This document shows positions 51,568 through 60,580 of a stretch of 64,000 nt of DNA, one piece after another. The stretch comes from an uncultured Lachnospiraceae bacterium. Lineage in GTDB: Bacteria > Bacillota > Clostridia > Lachnospirales > Lachnospiraceae. The stretch lies in contig CAJUNB010000037.1 of the NCBI GenBank assembly GCA_910587635.1, positions 24,570 to 88,569 of the forward strand, in the 5' to 3' direction. Each line of letters starts with the position of its first letter. Position 1 is the stretch's first letter. The position numbers were made by a program, and so were the translations under genes. The notes beneath the pieces are model-generated. The model saw nothing but the letters and a program-made list of their open reading frames with translations. It made no database searches and was not told the DNA's origin.

Positions 51568-53982
51568 TTATTTCATTACAATATTGATAATTCTTCCCGG
51601 CACATAGATCTCTTTTATAATATTACCGCTCAGTTTATTGCCAAGTGCGTCTTTCCCTGCCGCAATGGCATCTTCTTTGGAAATATCTGCAGGCACACTG
51701 ACAACGGCTCTCGTCTTACCGTTGATTTGCACTGCCACTTCCTTTTCCGTATCGGCCATGGCCGCTTTGTCAGCTTCCGGCCATACACCGTGGAACACAG
51801 AATCCTTCTCTCCCAGTTCCTGCCAGAGTTCTTCACATATATGAGGCGCGAAGGGTGACAGAAGCAGAACCGCCGTCTTTAATGTCTCTTTATCAATGCC
51901 ACCGTTTTTTGACATCTCAATCATCTTGTTATTATATTCCATGAAGCCGGATACAACCGTATTCAAACTGAAGTTTTCAAGTCGGGTTGTGATGTCATGT
52001 ACCATTCTGTGACGAACTTTTATCATCTCCTGTGTTGCCTTGACCTCTTTGTCCTTGTTTTCCATCACAAGCTTCCAGAATCTCGTCAGAAAACGGTAAA
52101 CACCGTCGATTCCCCTGTCGTCCCATTCCGAATCCAGTTCCGGCGGACCTACAAATAACTCATAGAGCCGCAGAGAATCACAGCCATAATCTCTGACAAG
52201 ATCATCAGGAGAGACTACATTTCCTTTTGATTTGGACATTTTTACGCCATTTTTTCCGGTAATCATTCCCTGATTGAACAGTTTTGTAAACGGCTCGTCA
52301 AAATCAATGACACCAATATCATGTAAAAACTTCGTATAAAATCTGGAATACAGAAGATGCAGCACCGCGTGTTCCACGCCACCAATATACATATCCACCG
52401 GCAGATATTTGTCAGCCTTCTCTCTGCTCACCAGCTCTTTGTCATTTTTGTTATCCACATAGCGAAGGAAATACCAGGAAGAACCTGCCCACTGAGGCAT
52501 CGTATTTGTCTCCCGCTTCGACGGCGCACCGCAGACAGGACATGTGGTATTGACCCAATCCTCAATATCTGCCAGGGGCGACTCTCCCGTACCTGTAGGC
52601 TGATAGGACTCCACTTCAGGAAGTAACAGAGGCAGCTGATCTTCCGGTACCGGCACACAGCCACATTTCGGACAGTGTATGATGGGAATCGGCTCTCCCC
52701 AATAACGCTGTCTGGAAAATACCCAGTCACGCAATTTATAGTTCACCGTCTTTTTCCCCATACCACGCTTTTCAATCATCTCAGGGGCCTCATTTTTCAG
52801 CACGGCGCTTTCCATTCCGTTCCACTCACCCGAATTGATCATAATTCCATTGGCCTCTGTGTATGCCTCCGTCATATTTTCAATTTCTCTGCCGTCTTTT
52901 GCGATGACCTGCCGAATGGGAATATCAAACTTTCTGGCAAATTCAAAATCTCTGTCATCGTGGGCAGGCACACACATAATCGCTCCCGTACCATAATCAG
53001 CCAGCACATAGTCTGACAGCCAGATCGGAATCTTCTCCCCGTTCAATGGATTGACAGCATAACTTCCCGTAAATACGCCCGTCTTTTCCTTATCCTGAAG
53101 TCTGTCCACATTGGATTTCATAGAAGCGTCATAGATATATTTATCTACCGCTCCTTTTGTCTCTTCCGTGGCAAGGCTTGCCGCCAGCTCATGCTCGGGA
53201 GCAAGTACCATAAAGGTGGCTCCGTACAGGGTATCCGGCCTGGTTGTATAGACAGTGATCTTTTCTCCTCTTCCTTCTACCGGGAAATTCACTTCCGCAC
53301 CGTAGGATTTCCCAATCCATTCGGTCTGCATCTTTTTTACTTTTTCCGGCCAGTTCAGTTTGTCCAGATCAGCTAACAGCCTGTCTGCATATTTGGTAAT
53401 CTTCAGCATCCACTGCTTCAGATTTTTCTTTGTAACGTCTGCTCCGCAACGCTCGCACTTACCGTTGACCACTTCTTCATTGGCAAGTCCTGTTTTACAG
53501 GAAGGACACCAGTTGATCGGCATTTCCTTTTCATAGGCAAGTCCTTCTTTGAACATTTTGACAAAAATCCACTGTGTCCACTTGTAAAATGCCGGATCCG
53601 TCGTATTGACTTCCATATCCCAGTCATACAGCGCTGCAATCTGATCGATCTGTTTTTTAATATTTGCTACATTTTCCGCCGTACTTTTCGCCGGGTGAAC
53701 ACCCATCTTGATGGCATAGTTCTCTGCCGGAAGGCCAAATGCATCCCATCCCATCGGATGAATGATATAGTGTCCGCCATTTAACATTTTATAACGGCTC
53801 CATACGTCAGAGATCACATATCCTCTCCAATGTCCCACATGAAGACCGTTTCCTGAAGGGTAAGGAAACATGTCCAGACAATAATATTTTGGTTTCTTGC
53901 CATCATCCACATTGACCGGATGCTTCTCCCATTCTTTTCTCCATTTTTCTTCTATCTCTCTGTGATTATAAGGCACTGCCAT
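51568..53982 (-). CDS. leuS: Leucyl-tRNA synthetase
   Basis: Charges tRNA-Leu in the cytoplasm. The 804-residue class I synthetase has the HIGH-type motif in FPYPSGNGLHVGHWRGY (near residue 45), an inserted editing domain (about 220-410, with TTRPDTLYGATF), zinc-type cysteines in NWCPSCKTGL and KCERCG, and KMSKSKGN near residue 570. Length is typical of Firmicutes. AGGAGG precedes the ATG. The 157-nt upstream gap holds a terminator for the previous gene but no T-box, which is unusual enough to mention because many Clostridial leuS genes carry one. Confidence 0.97.
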   Translation of the reverse strand: MAVPYNHREIEEKWRKEWEKHPVNVDDGKKPKYYCLDMFPYPSGNGLHVGHWRGYVISDVWSRYKMLNGGHYIIHPMGWDAFGLPAENYAIKMGVHPAKSTAENVANIKKQIDQIAALYDWDMEVNTTDPAFYKWTQWIFVKMFKEGLAYEKEMPINWCPSCKTGLANEEVVNGKCERCGADVTKKNLKQWMLKITKYADRLLADLDKLNWPEKVKKMQTEWIGKSYGAEVNFPVEGRGEKITVYTTRPDTLYGATFMVLAPEHELAASLATEETKGAVDKYIYDASMKSNVDRLQDKEKTGVFTGSYAVNPLNGEKIPIWLSDYVLADYGTGAIMCVPAHDDRDFEFARKFDIPIRQVIAKDGREIENMTEAYTEANGIMINSGEWNGMESAVLKNEAPEMIEKRGMGKKTVNYKLRDWVFSRQRYWGEPIPIIHCPKCGCVPVPEDQLPLLLPEVESYQPTGTGESPLADIEDWVNTTCPVCGAPSKRETNTMPQWAGSSWYFLRYVDNKNDKELVSREKADKYLPVDMYIGGVEHAVLHLLYSRFYTKFLHDIGVIDFDEPFTKLFNQGMITGKNGVKMSKSKGNVVSPDDLVRDYGCDSLRLYELFVGPPELDSEWDDRGIDGVYRFLTRFWKLVMENKDKEVKATQEMIKVRHRMVHDITTRLENFSLNTVVSGFMEYNNKMIEMSKNGGIDKETLKTAVLLLSPFAPHICEELWQELGEKDSVFHGVWPEADKAAMADTEKEVAVQINGKTRAVVSVPADISKEDAIAAGKDALGNKLSGNIIKEIYVPGRIINIVMK

Positions 53983-54083
53983 CTTTTATCCCTCCTACTT
54001 AACTTCCTATTATTTTAGTGACCTATCCGGGGATTGTCAAGAAATTTCCGATCGTATATGTTACTGCCCCGTAAGCTGCATAG

Positions 54084-54113
54084 AAAAAGAATCGCACCTG
54101 TGCGATTCTTTTT
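54084..54113. terminator. Bidirectional terminator with the GAATCGCA core
   Basis: A perfect 13-bp stem AAAAAGAATCGCA/TGCGATTCTTTTT with a CCTG loop. It ends the secreted-protein gene at 54140. Its core is the first hairpin of the compound repeat copies A and C. Confidence 0.92.
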
Positions 54114-54139
54114 CAAAACTTTATGTCCTCAATCCTGTT

Positions 54140-55171
54140 TTACTTGTAAATAATACTGTAATGGAACGTTCCCCGGTCTGTCTGGAATGTAATCGTCGTG
54201 TCGGAGCTGTCCAGATCTTCCAGCACCGTTGGCTGACCGTCCACGATCTGTATCACCTTAAAGTCTCTTCCCGGACTCTGCAGCTCCACAGGAATCTGGA
54301 ACTGATATTTTTTCTGTCCGTCAAACTGCTCGTATGCTTTATCTCCTGTCGTCACCATATTGGAATATGTCTGCCCATAAGTATAATCAGGATATACATA
54401 GTTCAGATAATAGGCAATAATCTCCAGATAAGCCTCTCCCTGTATGACACGTCGGGACGTCACTGCCTGTCCTACAGTTTCGTATCCAGGAGCGAAGCGA
54501 AGCGGCGACGTAAAGGCCTGTGTCTGTACCTGCTCCTCTTCGTGATCTGCCATCTCATAGCGTCGTGTGGCATCTTCATTGTCCGCTGAATATACGAAAG
54601 GAACATTTGGCAATGTCTTCTGACGAAGCTTCATCTTCATGGCTCCATCGTCCACCACATAGACAATATTGGCCGTCCGGCTCTGTGCCACCCGTGCCCA
54701 GCTGTCCAGGCTCGTATAGGGAATCTTGTCCCCTATCATCCTGACAGTCTCTTCACTGCCCATAATTCGTACCATCGGTGCACTGTCTATCTTATCAAAG
54801 GCGTTACCGCTCTTAATAAACGTATTACTGTAAACGGTAATGTACTTTAATTTCTTAAATTCTGCAAAGGCTTTTGTACCGATTTCTGTAATGCCTGGCC
54901 CTACATTCACCGCCTCAATCAGCACATTGTGCCAAGGGCGCGTATACAACGTATCATTCGTATAATCCGGTATTGCTCCGGTCCCTTCAAAATACAGGAC
55001 ACCGTTTTTTACATAAGCAGTCACATTATCATTGACATTCCAGACTGCAGAAGATTCTGACCATTCATAATGATCGATCTTTTTGGCCTGTACTGTCATC
55101 GGCAAAATACACACAAGACATATCGCAGATAACAAAGCCACTGGCAGAAATTGTTTCCCCAATTTACCCAT
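54140..55171 (-). CDS. Secreted protein with a BspA-type repeat unit
   Basis: A 343-residue exported protein. The signal peptide LPVALLSAICLVCILPMTVQA gives way after residue 29 to a mature domain with the pattern of bacterial BspA-like proteins: a strand-rich opening (VWNVNDNVTAYVKNGVLYFE), one LRR-like unit (GPGITEIGTKAFAEFKKLKY) and a C-terminal half of 180 residues with no match I know. There is no anchor motif, so it is either released or held by its partners. AAGGAG precedes the ATG. It follows the 3-TM protein gene on the same strand with a 93-nt gap. Confidence 0.75.
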   Translation of the reverse strand: MGKLGKQFLPVALLSAICLVCILPMTVQAKKIDHYEWSESSAVWNVNDNVTAYVKNGVLYFEGTGAIPDYTNDTLYTRPWHNVLIEAVNVGPGITEIGTKAFAEFKKLKYITVYSNTFIKSGNAFDKIDSAPMVRIMGSEETVRMIGDKIPYTSLDSWARVAQSRTANIVYVVDDGAMKMKLRQKTLPNVPFVYSADNEDATRRYEMADHEEEQVQTQAFTSPLRFAPGYETVGQAVTSRRVIQGEAYLEIIAYYLNYVYPDYTYGQTYSNMVTTGDKAYEQFDGQKKYQFQIPVELQSPGRDFKVIQIVDGQPTVLEDLDSSDTTITFQTDRGTFHYSIIYK

Positions 55172-55204
55172 AAAAGTCTCCTTCCCAGAACGTTAAGTTA
55201 TTAT

Positions 55205-55240
55205 TATAGGAAACGGCAAATATTTTTGTCGTTTGCTATA
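55205..55240. repeat. TATAG palindrome of the dispersed family
   Basis: A 16-bp stem (55205-55220 with 55225-55240, one mismatch and one wobble) with a 4-nt loop TATT. It lies between two minus-strand genes and shares TATAGGAAA and its complement with the other members, though the inner part (ACGGCAAA) differs. Confidence 0.65.
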
Positions 55241-55264
55241 GTTTACTGATTTTGTAAAACTTTG

Positions 55265-56905
55265 TCAATTTCCAATTTCTTCTACTTCGTGGAGACCGTA
55301 CCCTTCCGTATAGCTGACAGAAATCCGGTCACCTTCCCCATACCGTATAATACCGATCAGCGCCTCTTCAGACATATCCACATCATAGATATCCTCTGAG
55401 CCTTCCATGCACAGATAATAATGGGTGGTTCCTTCCAGAACAACAGGCGCGATCGCCGTAATCTTACCCGAAATTTGTTTCAACGCATCCTTATTTTGAC
55501 TGACAATGCCATTTGTATTTAAAAGCTCGCTGTAATTTTTTTCACATTCCCGAATCGTATCCCCAATCGCCACCCACTGATATTTCTGCACATTTACCAT
55601 AGCATATTTCTTGACAAGCCCGGAAGCATCTTTCAACGCCATGAAATACGTGGGTTCGTCTGCTATATTAAGCAGTAACGGGAAAGTTGCCACATAACCC
55701 AGATTCTGTACCTGACCTTCTGCAGATGACATGGCGGAATCTTCGATCGCTCCTTCGATTTTGTAAAATCTCGTTTCCATCGTCCGCTGATTCATCAGTA
55801 CAAACCCCACGTTGGACTGATCTCCACTGACTGATGTGACACCGGAATATACCCAAACATCATCATCCAATGCGATATAATTATAACCATTGGTAGACTG
55901 GAGGCAGTCTCTCTGTCCTAAAATGCTGTTCAAATATCCGTGCTTCAAAATACCGGAATAATCATAGAGTCTTGTGAGCAGCTCCGCTGAATATACTTTA
56001 TCCACCCACTGAGGTACATCCTCTACATCCATATCGGTACATTCTCCCGATACTGCATTGCAAAGCACTACCCGCCCTACTGTCTGACCGCCAAACAGGC
56101 CAATATTAAATTTTTTCACCGGACAGACCCAATAGGGTGTCCCCTCTTCATCGATTTCGAAAAAAATCTGGTCGTCAAAAATATAAGTAGGATACTGAAA
56201 ACGAAGATGTCTGTATAAATAACGGTTAAAATATTCTGACTTGGAATATTTGATTCCTTCTTCCAGCTTGACACATTCTGTATTCTGCGTTGCCATATCG
56301 ATCAAAATATAAGCAGGAATCCCATTTCTGTTGTTCGTCAACCATTTAATAGGGCTGGCATAGGCGAGAGGCGTCACCCGCACCGGCTTACCCTGATAGT
56401 TGATCTGGGTATAGTCATTGCTCACTTCAAACTGAGATACCATATCCACAAGACTTCCCATCTTGCGGTTTCCCAGAATAGCCGCTGAATTTTTGTCCAG
56501 TAGCGGAATCGTATTGTAATCTGCTTCCTTGATATCATCAGTAAAATTTCTCTCTTCTATCGTCAGAAGCTGCTGGTATTTTGCCGCATTGACAATCGGA
56601 GAAGATAAAATACTGCCCACCAGATATACGACAAATACAGCTACAAGCAATATTCCCATATATTTCAGGCCTTTCATTTCTTTAAAATCCAGATTCAGGC
56701 GCATATGTCCCTCTTCTGTAACAAGAAAATTCCTGCCCGCCCGCTTGAATCCATAAAAAATCATACACACAAGAATCAGTCCCATAATAAAATACCAGAA
56801 ACTTGCAGAATGAATATTGATGGCAGGCAGATAGATATAATATAAAATTCCAGCTGCCAGCAGTCCGGCCCCAATAAAAATCAGATTACGCGTCAATTTT
56901 TTCAT
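55265..56905 (-). CDS. Large membrane protein with three N-terminal helices
   Basis: A 546-residue protein with membrane segments at about residues 8-28, 35-52 and 83-104, a short cytoplasmic loop between the second and third, and an extracytoplasmic domain of about 430 residues. The domain is strand-rich and has repeated short phrases, e.g. TYIFDDQIFFEIDEEGTPYW. I do not recognise a catalytic motif and offer no function. The first ATG has a modest AGAGAG site. The gene is separated from the EF-G-like gene by 253 nt carrying two terminators, so it probably has its own promoter. Confidence 0.72.
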   Translation of the reverse strand: MKKLTRNLIFIGAGLLAAGILYYIYLPAINIHSASFWYFIMGLILVCMIFYGFKRAGRNFLVTEEGHMRLNLDFKEMKGLKYMGILLVAVFVVYLVGSILSSPIVNAAKYQQLLTIEERNFTDDIKEADYNTIPLLDKNSAAILGNRKMGSLVDMVSQFEVSNDYTQINYQGKPVRVTPLAYASPIKWLTNNRNGIPAYILIDMATQNTECVKLEEGIKYSKSEYFNRYLYRHLRFQYPTYIFDDQIFFEIDEEGTPYWVCPVKKFNIGLFGGQTVGRVVLCNAVSGECTDMDVEDVPQWVDKVYSAELLTRLYDYSGILKHGYLNSILGQRDCLQSTNGYNYIALDDDVWVYSGVTSVSGDQSNVGFVLMNQRTMETRFYKIEGAIEDSAMSSAEGQVQNLGYVATFPLLLNIADEPTYFMALKDASGLVKKYAMVNVQKYQWVAIGDTIRECEKNYSELLNTNGIVSQNKDALKQISGKITAIAPVVLEGTTHYYLCMEGSEDIYDVDMSEEALIGIIRYGEGDRISVSYTEGYGLHEVEEIGN

Positions 56906-57049
56906 ATTGCATCTCTCTTTTCTCTATTTGCCTCCCGATCCCTGTAGATATACTGCTTATCAGAAGGCAGCTTTTCCATAGTATGTGGAAAATTATACTA
57001 CATATTCCCTTTTCTGTTTCTTAAAAATTGATTAAAAAAGCGGACAAGT

Positions 57050-57092
57050 TTTGTTCTATGGGAAATTGAAGAGCAATTTCCCATAGAACAAA
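57050..57092. repeat. Perfect 19-bp palindrome of the GGAAATTG family
   Basis: TTTGTTCTATGGGAAATTG (57050-57068) pairs perfectly with CAATTTCCCATAGAACAAA (57074-57092) around AAGAG. T-rich flanks on both strands allow it to act as a bidirectional terminator. Confidence 0.9.
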
Positions 57093-57102
57093 AAATCTGA
57101 AG

Positions 57103-57126
57103 AAGGAGTTCCCGCAGAAACTCCTT
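57103..57126 (-). terminator. Terminator of the EF-G-like gene
   Basis: An 8-bp stem AAGGAGTT/AACTCCTT with an 8-nt loop, 33 nt after the stop, followed on the minus strand by CTTCAGATTTTTTG. Confidence 0.8.
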
Positions 57127-57158
57127 TCTCCAGACTCACACGTTATCTTTTAATACTT

Positions 57159-59249
57159 CTATGCATCTGCATTCTCTGCTACCTTAGCAGCTCTGTCCGC
57201 AACTTCCTTTTCCTGAATATCGGAAGGGGCCTGCTCGTAACGGGCAAACTCATAGGAATATACGCCTCTTCCTCCTGTCATGGAGCGCAGGTCTGTGCAG
57301 TAACCGAACAGTCCTGTCATCGGAATATCTGCCTCGATCACCTGTTTTCCGCCTGCAATAGGATTCATCCCGAGCACACGTCCTCTTCTCTTGTTCAGAT
57401 CTCCCATGATATCTCCCGTATACTGATCGGGCACTGTCACCTTGATCGAAGCGATGGGCTCTAAAAGGACGGGCTGTGCTTCCATAAATCCCTTTTTGAA
57501 CGCCTGTATTGTAGCCATCTTAAATGCCATCTCGGAAGAGTCCACCGGATGATAAGAACCATCATACAATACAGCCTTCACTCCCACTACCGGATAGGCA
57601 GCCAGAGGACCTTTGGAAACGGAATCCTGAAGCCCCTTTTCTACTGCTGGGAAATAGTTTTTCGGAACGGAACCACCCACTACTTCCTGTGAAAACTCAT
57701 AAGCTTCATCCAGATTTCCCGACGGCTCAAAACGCATCTTTACATGTCCATATTGTCCGTGACCACCTGTCTGCTTTTTGTATTTATTTTCCACATCGGA
57801 TTTTTTCCTGATCGTCTCACGGAATGCCACCTTCGGCTTGGACAGTTCTATTTCCACTTTATACTCGTTCTGCAGTTTGCTTGCCACAATCTCCAGATGC
57901 TGATCGCCCATACCGTACAGAAGTGTCTGTTTGTTCTCACTGTCATTGACTGCTTTTAAGGTCAGATCTTCATGCATCATCTTCTGCAGCGACTGGGAAA
58001 CTTTATCAATATCTCCCTTATTTTTTGCGTGATAGCGCATATATGTATAAGGTATGGAAATTTCTGTTTTACCAAAGCGGATCGGTGTAGCCTTCGTGGA
58101 AAGCGTATCCCCTGTCCGCGCTGCATTCAGTTTCGCAATAGCGCCGATATCCCCGGCATGAAGCTCCGGTACTTCAATCGGTTTATTGCCCTGCATTACA
58201 TATATTTTTCCAAGTTTCTCTTCCAGGTTTTTATCTTCATTATAGATCAGATCATCCGACTTAAACACACCAGAGCATATTTTTACAAGAGAATATTTAC
58301 CGATAAACGGATCTACGATCGTCTTAAAAATATAGGCGGATTTTGACTTGGAGAAATCATAGTCGGCCTGAAATACTTCGTTCGTCTTCATATTGACTCC
58401 GGCCGCTTCCCTGCTTTCCGGGCTCGGAAAATACTTCACAATATCATCCAGAAGCGTATAGATGCCCTGGCAGAGTATATTGGAGCCCATGGACATGGGA
58501 ACGATCGTACCGTCTATTACATTGGTTCGCACTGCAGCACGAATCTCTGCCTCTGAGAACGTCTCTCCGGCAAAGTAACGATCCATAAATTCCTCGCTTG
58601 TCTCGGCTACGGACTCTACCAGCGTATCCCGGCATTTCTGCAAATTTGCCATACTATAGTCAGGAATTTCACAGTCGATGACTTCTTTGTCTTTCCATCT
58701 GTGGCCTGTTTCACTGATCACATTGATATAGCCTACGAATTTTTCATTTTCACGGATCGGAAGATGGAAGGGTGCCATCTTTTTCCCATATTTATCGGTC
58801 ATGTCTTCCACAACCTGTCTGTAAGAAGCGTTGTCCACATCCATATCGGTAACAAAGACCATACGGGGCAGTTTATATTTCTCACACAGTTCCCACGCCT
58901 TTTCTGTCCCTACCTCCATGCCGGCCTTGCCGGAAACAACGATAACTGCTGCATCCGCTGCACTTACTGCTTCCTCCACTTCTCCTACAAAATCAAAGTA
59001 ACCGGGTGTATCTAAAATATTGATCTTGGTGCCTTCCCATTCCAGAGGAATAACCGAAGTGCTGATAGAAAACTTTCTCTTTTGTTCCTCTTTCCCAAAA
59101 TCGCTGACGGTATTGCCATCTGTCACTTTTCCCATCCTGGAAGTCAGACCAGCCAGATATGCCATTGCCTCTGCCAGAGAAGTCTTTCCCGCACCGCCGT
59201 GTCCCAGTAACACTACGTTACGAATTTTGTCAGTGGTGTAAACATTCAT
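57159..59249 (-). CDS. EF-G-like translational GTPase (second-type)
   Basis: A 696-residue five-domain GTPase related to elongation factor G. The P-loop reads GHGGAGKTS (residues 16-24) and G3 is DTPGYFDF (near 80), as in the EF-G-like FusA2 group, but G4 reads TDMD (134-137) where EF-G has NKMD. Domains II-V are present, including QTGGHGQYGHV and RRGRVLGM near the C-terminus. It could substitute for EF-G or act on stalled ribosomes, and is unlikely to be the main housekeeping EF-G, which usually sits in the rpsL-rpsG-tuf cluster. GGAGGG precedes the ATG. It stands alone between terminators and a divergent promoter region. Confidence 0.85.
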   Translation of the reverse strand: MNVYTTDKIRNVVLLGHGGAGKTSLAEAMAYLAGLTSRMGKVTDGNTVSDFGKEEQKRKFSISTSVIPLEWEGTKINILDTPGYFDFVGEVEEAVSAADAAVIVVSGKAGMEVGTEKAWELCEKYKLPRMVFVTDMDVDNASYRQVVEDMTDKYGKKMAPFHLPIRENEKFVGYINVISETGHRWKDKEVIDCEIPDYSMANLQKCRDTLVESVAETSEEFMDRYFAGETFSEAEIRAAVRTNVIDGTIVPMSMGSNILCQGIYTLLDDIVKYFPSPESREAAGVNMKTNEVFQADYDFSKSKSAYIFKTIVDPFIGKYSLVKICSGVFKSDDLIYNEDKNLEEKLGKIYVMQGNKPIEVPELHAGDIGAIAKLNAARTGDTLSTKATPIRFGKTEISIPYTYMRYHAKNKGDIDKVSQSLQKMMHEDLTLKAVNDSENKQTLLYGMGDQHLEIVASKLQNEYKVEIELSKPKVAFRETIRKKSDVENKYKKQTGGHGQYGHVKMRFEPSGNLDEAYEFSQEVVGGSVPKNYFPAVEKGLQDSVSKGPLAAYPVVGVKAVLYDGSYHPVDSSEMAFKMATIQAFKKGFMEAQPVLLEPIASIKVTVPDQYTGDIMGDLNKRRGRVLGMNPIAGGKQVIEADIPMTGLFGYCTDLRSMTGGRGVYSYEFARYEQAPSDIQEKEVADRAAKVAENADA

Positions 59250-59329
59250 ATTAAATTCCCTCCAATTATGCTATTTTGGGTATCTGCCAAGATTTGATGT
59301 GAATTCTTATCCTTTTTCCCCATATGGCT

Positions 59330-59358
59330 ATTTTACTAAATCTCGGTATCAATTACAA
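59330..59358 (-). promoter_or_regulatory. Sigma-A promoter of the EF-G-like gene
   Basis: TTGTAA (59353-59358), 17-nt spacer, TAAAAT (59330-59335) on the minus strand, about 80 nt before the start. Confidence 0.6.
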
Positions 59359-59392
59359 GTAACTTTGCACAATTTTACCCGTTTTTCTTCCG

Positions 59393-59421
59393 TTGACTTC
59401 CATACTTCAGCGTGCTATATT
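59393..59421 (+). promoter_or_regulatory. Sigma-A promoter of tyrA-aroA
   Basis: TTGACT (59393-59398), a 17-nt spacer and TATATT (59416-59421), 36 nt before the tyrA ATG at 59458. The leader is too short for a T-box. Confidence 0.85.
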
Positions 59422-59457
59422 GTTCAAAAGTACAGCATATTTTAAAAGGAGTTGCCT

Positions 59458-60558
59458 ATGAATCCTGTTTCCTGCGGCTTTATCGGCCTTGGCCTGATCG
59501 GTGGTTCCATCGCCAAAGCACTGAAAGAAAACCATAAACAAATTAAAATATATGCCTATGATATTAACAGAAATTCACTTATGGCAGCGCATAGGGAAGG
59601 CATTGCCGATGTTATCACAGAGGAAATCAACGAGACTTTTTCATCCTGCGATATCGTCTTTTTATGCGCGCCGGTCTCCTGTAATGATGACAATCTGCTT
59701 CGGCTCGTCCAGTTCTTACCTAAAGACTGTATTCTCACGGATGTGGGAAGTGTCAAAACAGGAATCCACAGACAGATTCGTACTCTTTCTCTGGAGCATC
59801 TGTTTATTGGCGGACATCCGATGACAGGCAGTGAGCGCTACGGCTATACCAATGCCAAGGCGAGACTTTTGGAAAATGCCTATTACATACTGACTCCTAC
59901 AGAAACCGTCTCTTCTGAGAAGCTGTCTTTTTATAAAAATCTCGTCTCTTCCATGGGTGCGATTCCGCTCGTACTTTCTTATGAACAGCACGACTATGTA
60001 ACAGCTGCCATCAGTCATCTGCCACACGTTATTGCCGCTTCTCTCGTCAATCTTGTAAAAGATACCGATTCCCGGGAAGGCATCATGAAAATGATCGCAG
60101 CAGGAGGCTTTAAAGACATCACGAGAATCGCTTCCTCTTCTTCCCAGATGTGGCAGCAGATCTGTCTGACCAACACAGAGAATATTTCTTCTCTTCTCAA
60201 TACCTATATTGACACACTATGCCGCATCAAAGCACAGATCGATACCAGGAGCGAACAGGAAATATATGACTTTTTTAACAACGCCCGCCTTTATCGTGAT
60301 TCTTTTCTGGAAGTATCCAGCGGCCCAATTAAAAAAGTTTTTTCCATCCAGGTTGATATTGCCGATGAACCAGGCGCTATTGCTTCTATTGCCACAATGC
60401 TGGCACTACATGGTATCAATATTAAAAATATCGGCATCACTCATAACAGAGAGTTGGAAGAAGGAGCACTTCGAATAGAATTTTATGATGAAAGAGGCAT
60501 GACTGATGCCATCACTTTACTCAAAAACAAAAGATATGGCATCTATGAAAAAAAATAA
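59458..60558 (+). CDS. tyrA: Prephenate dehydrogenase with ACT domain
   Basis: Converts prephenate to 4-hydroxyphenylpyruvate in tyrosine synthesis. The 366-residue protein has an N-terminal Rossmann motif GLGLIGGSIAKAL, the substrate motif GGHPMTGSERYG near residue 118 and, at about 290-366, an ACT domain (KVFSIQVDIADEPGAIASIA) that could give feedback control by tyrosine or phenylalanine. AAGGAG lies 6 nt before the ATG. A TTG two codons earlier is too close to that site. aroA follows after 22 nt, so the two form an operon. Confidence 0.94.
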   Translation: MNPVSCGFIGLGLIGGSIAKALKENHKQIKIYAYDINRNSLMAAHREGIADVITEEINETFSSCDIVFLCAPVSCNDDNLLRLVQFLPKDCILTDVGSVKTGIHRQIRTLSLEHLFIGGHPMTGSERYGYTNAKARLLENAYYILTPTETVSSEKLSFYKNLVSSMGAIPLVLSYEQHDYVTAAISHLPHVIAASLVNLVKDTDSREGIMKMIAAGGFKDITRIASSSSQMWQQICLTNTENISSLLNTYIDTLCRIKAQIDTRSEQEIYDFFNNARLYRDSFLEVSSGPIKKVFSIQVDIADEPGAIASIATMLALHGINIKNIGITHNRELEEGALRIEFYDERGMTDAITLLKNKRYGIYEKK

Positions 60559-60580
60559 AAACAGACAGGGAGAAATTACA

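Noticed and set aside
53983..54139. T-box riboswitch upstream of leuS
   Set aside because: The gap is 157 nt, holds a terminator for the previous gene and lacks the TGGNACCGCG-type T-box sequence.
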